Shown here piece by piece: positions 6,473-10,896 of a DNA stretch of 10,896 nucleotides. The translations under genes and the position numbers were made by a program. The stretch covers positions 1 through 10,896 of the forward strand of contig SMXE01000212.1 in the NCBI GenBank assembly GCA_004357015.1, in the 5' to 3' direction. Under the pieces are notes generated by a model that saw only the letters and a program-made list of their open reading frames with translations, was not told the origin of the DNA and did not search any database. The stretch's first letter is position 1. Each line of letters begins with the position of its first letter. This stretch comes from Caldithrix sp. (GTDB lineage: Bacteria; Zhuqueibacterota; Zhuqueibacteria; Oceanimicrobiales; Oceanimicrobiaceae).

Positions 6473-7792
6473 TCACAAATTAAATCTTGGCATGCCTTTT
6501 AAGCCAAACTTACTCATGCGCTTAACCATCTTCTGCATCATCTGGAACTGATTCAAAAGCTTGTTTACCTCCTGCACGCTTGTCCCGCTGCCGACAGCGA
6601 TGCGCTTGCGCCGGCTGCCGTTGATGATATTCGGTCTGTGCCTTTCCTCCAGCGTCATCGAGTTAATGATGGCTTCGACATAGACAAGTGCACGGTCATC
6701 AATCTGGAGTCCCTTCATCGCTTTGCCACCCATGCCGGGCATCATCTTGATGAGATCCTCAAGGGGGCCCATATTCTTGATCTGTTGCAGTTGGTCGTAA
6801 AAATCCTCCAGAGTAAACTCCTGACGACGGAGCTTTTTCTCCAGTTTGCTGGCTTTTTCCTCATCCACAGCCTGCTGGGCGCGCTCTACGAGCGTTACGA
6901 TGTCACCCAGGCCCAGGATACGCGAAGCCATTCGGTCGGGGTGGAATTTTTCGAGCGCATCGAATTTTTCGCCGACGCTGATAAATTTGATCGGCTTGCC
7001 GGTTACGGCGCGAATCGAAAGCGCCGCACCGCCGCGAGCATCGCCATCAAGCTTGGTTAGCACGATACCGGTGAAATCCAGACGTTGCACAAACTCCTGC
7101 GCGGTGTTCACCGCGTCCTGGCCCGTCATGCCGTCTGCGACGAAGAAAATCTCCTGCGGCTCAGTGGCATCCTTAATCTGCGTCAACTCTTGCATGAGAG
7201 CGTCGTCCACATGCAACCGGCCGGCGGTGTCCAGAATCACCAGGTCGTTCATCGACTTGCGGGCTTGTACGATAGCCTCTTTGCAGATCTTCAACGGCGT
7301 ACTGTCCAGGTCTGCCAGAACGCTCACACCAACCTGCCCCGCCACGACCTTTAGCTGTTCGACTGCGGCAGGTCGCTGCAAGTCGGCAGCAACCAGCAAA
7401 GGACTGAGACCGCGACCTTTGAAATATTTTGCCAGTTTACCAGCGAGCGTTGTTTTACCGGAACCCTGCAAACCCACCAGCATGATCACCGTCGGCGGAA
7501 TGCTCGCTTCCTTGATGCCTGCCTCGGTGCTGCCCATCAAATGCGTGAGTTCTTCCTGCAAAATTTTGATCACCTGCTGACCGGGCGTCACACTTTTCAA
7601 GACTTCGTGTCCGAGCGCCTTCTCCTGCACTCTGGCAATGAAATCCTTTGCGACTTTGAAATTGACGTCCGCCTCCAGAAGGACGCGCCGAATTTCACGC
7701 ATGGTGTCGGCAACATTTTTCTCCGTCAGCTTGCCGTGGCCGCGGAGCTTCTTGAAAACACCCTCGAACTTTTCAGTTAAGTCTTGAAACAT
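6473..7792 (-). CDS. ffh: Signal recognition particle GTPase Ffh (SRP54)
   Basis: 439 residues from the ATG at 7792. Ffh binds 4.5S/SRP RNA and signal peptides at the ribosome and, with FtsY, delivers nascent membrane proteins. N domain about 1-85; G domain with P-loop GLQGSGKTT (107-115), DTAGR (188-192) and TKLDG (246-250); M domain from about 295 with the RNA-binding SRRKRIAVGSGTSVQEVNKL region (393-412) and methionine-rich ends (MMPGMGG 350-356; FQMMQKMVKRMSKFG 416-430). A longer in-frame GTG start at 7822 would lie inside a strong hairpin and add residues foreign to the family, so it is rejected. No Shine-Dalgarno is visible before the ATG; the 24 bases between hairpin and ATG are A/T-rich. 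First gene of the six-gene operon, with its own promoter and a structured leader. Confidence 0.98.
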   Translation of the reverse strand: MFQDLTEKFEGVFKKLRGHGKLTEKNVADTMREIRRVLLEADVNFKVAKDFIARVQEKALGHEVLKSVTPGQQVIKILQEELTHLMGSTEAGIKEASIPPTVIMLVGLQGSGKTTLAGKLAKYFKGRGLSPLLVAADLQRPAAVEQLKVVAGQVGVSVLADLDSTPLKICKEAIVQARKSMNDLVILDTAGRLHVDDALMQELTQIKDATEPQEIFFVADGMTGQDAVNTAQEFVQRLDFTGIVLTKLDGDARGGAALSIRAVTGKPIKFISVGEKFDALEKFHPDRMASRILGLGDIVTLVERAQQAVDEEKASKLEKKLRRQEFTLEDFYDQLQQIKNMGPLEDLIKMMPGMGGKAMKGLQIDDRALVYVEAIINSMTLEERHRPNIINGSRRKRIAVGSGTSVQEVNKLLNQFQMMQKMVKRMSKFGLKGMPRFNL

Positions 7793-7816
7793 TTTTGAAT
7801 TTTCGTAACAAAAGAA

Positions 7817-7871
7817 AATCACAGACGAGTCTGCGATTTCTTAAGATAATCGTGGAAACTGTAAACGATTA
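7817..7871 (-). promoter_or_regulatory. Tandem hairpins with alternative pairing in the ffh leader (attenuator-like)
   Basis: On the minus strand the leader holds two stems. The first pairs TAATCGT (7871-7865) with ACGATTA (7853-7847) across an 11-nt loop. The second pairs AATCGCAGA (7838-7830) with TCTGTGATT (7825-7817), nine pairs with one G-U and a CTCG loop, followed by TTCTTTTG, a U-rich run. The CGATT of the first stem's 3' arm (7852-7848) can also pair with the AATCG of the second stem's 5' arm (7838-7834). So the first stem, this bridging stem and the terminator-like stem are mutually exclusive, as in classical attenuators. The bridging stem is only 5 bp, so regulation is inference; the two main stems are seen directly. 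Confidence 0.5.
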
Positions 7872-7880
7872 CAGCGGGGC

Positions 7881-7909
7881 AATATAGCCAAATGACATGG
7901 GAAATGCAA
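7881..7909 (-). promoter_or_regulatory. Promoter of the ffh-rplS operon
   Basis: On the minus strand, TTGCAT (7909-7904) is followed by exactly 17 bases and then TATATT (7886-7881), matching four of six and five of six consensus bases. Transcription would begin near 7874, just at the first leader hairpin, giving a leader of about 82 nt before the ffh ATG. This is the best promoter seen for the SRP/ribosomal-protein operon. Confidence 0.65.
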
Positions 7910-7992
7910 GATGTTTTTGAACAAGGAAGGCGCGCCACACATATCACAACTTCACTCATCAACTATTGTGAAAACCGCTCAAATCCCGCCAC

Positions 7993-8021
7993 TTGCTTTT
8001 TCCATTCTACTGCTCTAAATT
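7993..8021 (+). promoter_or_regulatory. Candidate promoter of the sigma gene, implying a leaderless mRNA
   Basis: TTGCTT at 7993-7998, 17 bases, then TAAATT at 8016-8021 (four of six in the -10). The ATG of the sigma gene is at 8027, only 5 bases after the -10. Transcription would therefore start at or within a base of the start codon, and no Shine-Dalgarno precedes the ATG. The -35 is weak, so the call depends on the -10, its spacing and the missing ribosome site together. Confidence 0.45.
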
Positions 8022-8026
8022 AGAAC

Positions 8027-8590
8027 ATGGCTGAGTCGTCCGTGCAAATTACCAAAGAGCATATTCAGGCGCTACGTGCAGGCGACCAGGATGTGCTCCA
8101 TTTTATTTTCATCACGTTGCAACCGAGAATTTATCGTTTTCTTTACTTCAAACTCAACTCGGTGGAGGTTGCGGAAGATCTCGTACAGGAAACGTTCCTG
8201 CGTCTGTGGGAAGCGCGCACCCGGCTGAAGACCGATACCAATCTCGAAACCTACATTTTCCGCATCGCTACTAACCTGGCCACAGATCAACTGCGCAGGA
8301 TGGAACGCAATATGGAGGTACAAACGGAAAAAGAGTTTGCAGCGCCGGGCCTGGATTCTGGCGGCGACGCTGAAATAGCACAGCTGCAAAGAATTATCAA
8401 CAAGATTGTCCTGTCTCTCCCTGACGGCTCCCGAACGGCCTTTGTCCTCAGCAGACAGGAGAACCTTTCCCACAAACAGATCGCAGAGATCATGGGTGTC
8501 TCCGTCAAGACAGTCGAGAAGCACATTGGCCGGGCGCTTCAAATTCTGAAAGAGCGTCTGGAAAAATTTGACATCGTTTTGCCTTCCTGA
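8027..8590 (+). CDS. ECF-type RNA polymerase sigma-70 family factor
   Basis: 187 residues, the usual size for an extracytoplasmic-function sigma factor. Region 2 lies at about 27-94, with the core-binding motif AEDLVQETFLRLWEA (49-63) and the promoter-melting segment ETYIFRIATNLATDQLRR (74-91). A linker (about 95-118) leads to region 4 (about 120-176), ending in a helix-turn-helix: LSHKQIAEIMGVSVKTVEKHIGRAL (147-171), which reads the -35. The pattern is closest to the Bacteroidetes-style sigma-70 family often paired with FecR-like anti-sigma proteins, but no such gene follows in this window. The ATG at 8027 is the only suitable start: no later ATG occurs before region 2 ends. It is divergent from ffh, with 234 bases between the two starts. 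Its regulon cannot be deduced; the downstream exported protein is a possible but unproven target. Confidence 0.93.
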   Translation: MAESSVQITKEHIQALRAGDQDVLHFIFITLQPRIYRFLYFKLNSVEVAEDLVQETFLRLWEARTRLKTDTNLETYIFRIATNLATDQLRRMERNMEVQTEKEFAAPGLDSGGDAEIAQLQRIINKIVLSLPDGSRTAFVLSRQENLSHKQIAEIMGVSVKTVEKHIGRALQILKERLEKFDIVLPS

Positions 8591-8625
8591 ATTAAGTCAA
8601 ATTGAAAAAATTATATTTTTTTTCG

Positions 8626-8655
8626 AAAGCGTATGGGGGTACGGCGCTTTTTATT
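8626..8655 (+). terminator. Putative Rho-independent terminator after the sigma gene
   Basis: AAAGCG (8626-8631) and CGCTTT (8645-8650) are exact complements around a 13-nt G-rich loop, with a few further inner pairs possible (GTA with TAC). The stem runs into TTTTTATT, a short T-rich tract. It sits 36 bases after the sigma stop codon. The stem is short and the loop large, so this is moderate evidence. A preceding A-run and T-run (8605-8623) could form another weak structure. Confidence 0.45.
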
Positions 8656-8698
8656 CGTATTTATATGAGTAGATGATTGTCGAACTCAGCGTGTGTTT

Positions 8699-8860
8699 TT
8701 TCTAAACTTTCCAAACCCGACCACCACTATTTGATTCACTGTACCGGAAAGCACAATGACCATTTTGAAAATTTATGATGTGCTCGGGTGCACAATCCAA
8801 ACCCTGGTGAACACGGCGCTTTTGTTCAGTAACTTCAATGCCCAGAAATCCTGCCACTGA
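8699..8860 (+). pseudogene. Decayed remnant of a type IX secretion C-terminal sorting domain
   Basis: The plus-strand frame through ATG 8756 reads, from 8699, FFLNFPNPTTTI, a TGA stop at 8732-8734, then FTVPESTMTILKIYDVLG and CTIQTLVN, before losing similarity and ending at TGA 8858-8860. This follows the Por/type IX sorting-domain pattern (YQNFPNPFNPxTxIxFxVPE...LKIYDxLGxxVxTLVN) almost residue for residue. It lacks three residues (FNP) and has a stop where arginine (CGA) is common. No body of a protein and no signal peptide precede it, and the second half of the domain is lost. I infer the 3' remnant of a deleted exported-protein gene, upstream of an intact gene with the same kind of domain. 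The 324-base gap 8591-8914 holds otherwise only the terminator and the ribosome site. Confidence 0.75.
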
Positions 8861-8902
8861 TGAACTGCATGTTAGGCCGCTTGTTCAATTAGTTAACTCA
8901 TT

Positions 8903-8908
8903 AGGAGG
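8903..8908 (+). promoter_or_regulatory. Ribosome binding site deciding the start of the exported protein
   Basis: AGGAGG lies 6 bases before the ATG at 8915. A TTG at 8912, in frame and directly before this ATG, would have only 3 bases of spacing, so the ATG is the better start. I could not find a convincing promoter between the sorting-domain remnant and this site. Confidence 0.8.
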
Positions 8909-8914
8909 TGCTTG

Positions 8915-10744
8915 ATGTTGAAGAAGTTAATTGTTAGCCTTTTTCTGGTTCACATAATATTTTTAGTAAAAGGTGATTCTCAAGAAGTATTTGGTGCAGA
9001 GACGTACGAAAAACATCAAACTGAAGAACCCATGGCAACTCTTATCAACATCAACAAGCTGGCCATGTGGGTTCAGTCTGATGGTATATCTGCACGCAAT
9101 CCTTTTTGGCAAATTAATGGAACGGCCATTCCCTGGGGCGCCGTCTATCCCCGTGGGATACCAGTAGGTGTGGTTTTTACAGATGGATTTGTCTGGGGAG
9201 GTTTTGTACAGGATGGACAAGAACCGGCGTTGCGGGTTGGTGGGCACACTTTTCGAACCGGACTTCAACCGGGAGCGATTTTATCGCCCGGTATTGCCGA
9301 AGATCCAAACCATCCACAGGTTAATCGGGTGTGGCGTTATCGACCCGACTGGCAGACGGTTGACCTCACATCCGAAGCATTCGATATTCTAATTTCAAGG
9401 CCAGATGCTTCATCCCGTGATTTCCAGTTTTCTCAGGAGGAATTGAATGCAGCGGCCGATTCTTTACGAATAGCCTACGAAAAAGATTTACAAGATTGGC
9501 CATGGCAAAAAGGCGCACCGTTTTACGACTCAAACAATAACGGCATCATGGATAAAAGCGAAGAACCAGGGCTATTGAATGCTCCGCAAGTAGTTTGGTT
9601 CGTCGCAAATGACCTCAATCCTCAACTAACCCAAGCTCTTTACGGTTCTCCTCCAATTGGGATTGAAATGCAGGTAACTTTATGGGCTTATAATCACGAT
9701 ATCGATATTGAAAACAGTCTCTACCGCCGTATCAGATTGATCTACAAAGGTACCGACACAACTCCTTCGAACGCAATTATTGATAGCATGGCAATAGCAC
9801 TGTATAGCGATGTAGATTTAGGCAGTTTTCGCGACGATTTTGCCGGAACCGATACAACTCTGCAGATGGTCTTTGGTTATAATTCAACCACTCTGGATCC
9901 CGCTTACCGACAATTTGATTCTTCTCCTCCTGCATTGGGTTACATGTTACTTTATGGTCCCGTTGTCGCCAGCACAAATGGAAACGATATCGCTATATTT
10001 GATTTTGTTGGACGTAAAGGATTCCGCAATTTACCCATGACCGGAAGTTGGATCGAGGGAGCTGGTGACCAATGTAGTCAACCGAGTTTTGGCGGCAACT
10101 ACAACGGCACTCTTCAGTATTACAATGTTCTAAATGGCTTTCGCCCTCGACCAGAAAATCCACCCAATCCTTTTAGAGTTCCATCTACAGGCGAGCGGAC
10201 ACGCTTCACCAAAACCGGAGACCCGGTAGCCAACACCGGCTGGCTGGATGCCAATCCCGGAAGCCGCAATATGACTCTAACTAGCGGCAATTTCACTATG
10301 GCACTGGGGGATACGCAAGAAGTTGTTATAATCATGACGGCAGGTCTGGGAGCGGACCGACTCGCCAGTATCGAGGTGATGAAATTCTTCGCCAGAAAAG
10401 CACGTGAGTTTGCTCAATTCAGCTTTGAGACAGAAGTCAAAGAGCATAAAAATAACATCTTACCAGAATCATTTCATCTCTACCAAAATTTCCCGAACCC
10501 GTTCAATCCCAGGACGGCAATCCAATATGATCTCCCCGTTGAGAGTCATGTGAAGTTAACCGTCTATAATACATTGGGTAAAAAAGTGAAGACCTTAATT
10601 GACGAAAATCAGAACGCCGGCAGTTATTCGGCTGTTTGGGATGGAACAAATGCTAAAGGTGGGATTATAGCAAGCGGTGTATATTTTTATAAAATTGAGG
10701 CAGGTGCATTTATTCGCACCAGGGAAATGATTTTTATAAAATAA
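8915..10744 (+). CDS. Exported protein of unknown function with type IX (Por) C-terminal sorting domain
   Basis: 609 residues. A signal peptide covers about 1-20 (MLKK, a hydrophobic core LIVSLFLVHIIFLV, then KGDS or FGAET as cleavage regions). The C-terminal sorting domain spans about 519-609: SFHLYQNFPNPFNPRTAIQY (519-538), VKLTVYNTLGKKVKTLID (546-563), NAGSYSAVWDGTNAKGG (567-583), SGVYFYKIEAGAFIRTREMI (587-606). This marks export by the Por/type IX route to the cell surface or medium. The middle is not a family I can name. It has aromatic-rich, beta-type sequence and a segment LRVGGHTFRTGLQPG (106-120) like that in other large FCB surface proteins. A canonical EF-hand-like loop DSNNNGIMDKSE (205-216) has acidic or Asn residues at the calcium positions. 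No catalytic motif is evident. It is preceded by a decayed sorting-domain remnant and a sigma gene. The body is complete and undisturbed. Confidence 0.85.
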   Translation: MLKKLIVSLFLVHIIFLVKGDSQEVFGAETYEKHQTEEPMATLININKLAMWVQSDGISARNPFWQINGTAIPWGAVYPRGIPVGVVFTDGFVWGGFVQDGQEPALRVGGHTFRTGLQPGAILSPGIAEDPNHPQVNRVWRYRPDWQTVDLTSEAFDILISRPDASSRDFQFSQEELNAAADSLRIAYEKDLQDWPWQKGAPFYDSNNNGIMDKSEEPGLLNAPQVVWFVANDLNPQLTQALYGSPPIGIEMQVTLWAYNHDIDIENSLYRRIRLIYKGTDTTPSNAIIDSMAIALYSDVDLGSFRDDFAGTDTTLQMVFGYNSTTLDPAYRQFDSSPPALGYMLLYGPVVASTNGNDIAIFDFVGRKGFRNLPMTGSWIEGAGDQCSQPSFGGNYNGTLQYYNVLNGFRPRPENPPNPFRVPSTGERTRFTKTGDPVANTGWLDANPGSRNMTLTSGNFTMALGDTQEVVIIMTAGLGADRLASIEVMKFFARKAREFAQFSFETEVKEHKNNILPESFHLYQNFPNPFNPRTAIQYDLPVESHVKLTVYNTLGKKVKTLIDENQNAGSYSAVWDGTNAKGGIIASGVYFYKIEAGAFIRTREMIFIK

Positions 10745-10896
10745 GGAAAATTTGCCTTATAGTAAATAGTAACAAATAGCCAGTTTTGGGCTAAATCAAT
10801 AGATGGGTAACCTTAGATCCATGCGCTCGGCTTTAATGCCGCATGTTGGTCTAACACGGGTTTGAACCCTGACAAAACCGCAGTGTTTTATTTGAC
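10745..10896. other. Downstream non-coding stretch with weak hairpins
   Basis: No gene is seen. ATAAGG (10741-10746, overlapping the stop codon) pairs with CCTTAT (10755-10760). TAGCC (10777-10781) pairs with GGCTA (10789-10793). GGGT-TTGA-ACCC lies at 10858-10869. AAAAC (10874-10878) pairs with GTTTT (10885-10889). None has a good stem plus T-run, so I cannot name the terminator of the exported-protein gene. The last hairpin, with T-rich sequence after it, is the nearest candidate. The GGGTT...AACCC element resembles a tRNA T-arm only superficially. Confidence 0.35.

Noticed and set aside
6846..7580. Plus-strand open frame of 244 codons inside ffh
   Set aside because: Fully antisense to a strongly conserved gene; Ser/Arg/Thr-rich translation typical of a shadow frame.
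7792..7822. Longer ffh start at GTG 7822
   Set aside because: The extra ten residues are foreign to the family and the codon lies inside the leader hairpin; the ATG at 7792 begins the conserved N domain.
10840..10896. Possible tRNA on the minus strand because GGGTTCAAACCC resembles a T-arm
   Set aside because: The flanking bases do not give a clean five-pair T stem, and no acceptor stem or anticodon arm is visible in the available sequence.

Overview
The window looks like a piece of a bacterial chromosome from the FCB side of the tree, most like the KSB1 / Calditrichota / Ignavibacteria-type lineages. Three things suggest this. The last gene ends in a type IX secretion (Por) C-terminal sorting domain of the YQNFPNPFNP kind. 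The first gene is a Ser/Thr kinase fused to a TolB/FlgO-like domain and TPRs, an architecture common in these phyla and in Acidobacteria and Gemmatimonadota. Several genes have strong GGAGG ribosome sites and promoters close to TTGACA-N17-TATAAT, which is unlike typical Bacteroidota. The phylum assignment is inference; no rRNA marker is present.

Layout. Bases 1-446 hold no confident gene, only a hairpin and a possible promoter. At 447-2741 (+) lies a 764-residue kinase/TolB-like/TPR regulator. Convergent with it, at 2866-3324 (-), is a small adenosine-specific kinase family (DUF355-like) protein with its own clear promoter at 3400-3428. A non-coding stretch follows, ending in nested inverted repeats at the 3' end of the next operon.

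Bases 3739-7792 (-) form the classic SRP/ribosome/tRNA-modification operon, in transcription order ffh, rpsP, KH-domain gene (khpA), rimM, trmD, rplS. Together these provide the SRP GTPase, ribosomal protein S16 with a very long acidic tail, an RNA-binding KH protein, the 16S maturation factor RimM, the tRNA m1G37 methyltransferase and ribosomal protein L19. ffh has a good promoter at 7881-7909. Its leader of about 80 nt contains two hairpins that share a competing pairing, with the second one terminator-like: an attenuator-shaped arrangement.

Divergent from ffh, at 8027-8590 (+), is an ECF-type RNA polymerase sigma factor. Its only visible promoter places transcription start at the ATG itself, so the mRNA is probably leaderless. 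No anti-sigma gene follows. Instead there is a terminator-like hairpin and then a decayed remnant of a type IX sorting domain (8699-8860), with an in-frame stop and a small deletion. At 8915-10744 (+) comes an intact 609-residue exported protein with signal peptide, EF-hand-like loop and C-terminal sorting domain. The last 150 bases contain only weak hairpins.

The most interesting items are the ffh leader, the decayed sorting-domain remnant next to a living cargo gene, the probable leaderless sigma gene, and the S16 tail. I found no CRISPR array, insertion sequence, tRNA or rRNA.
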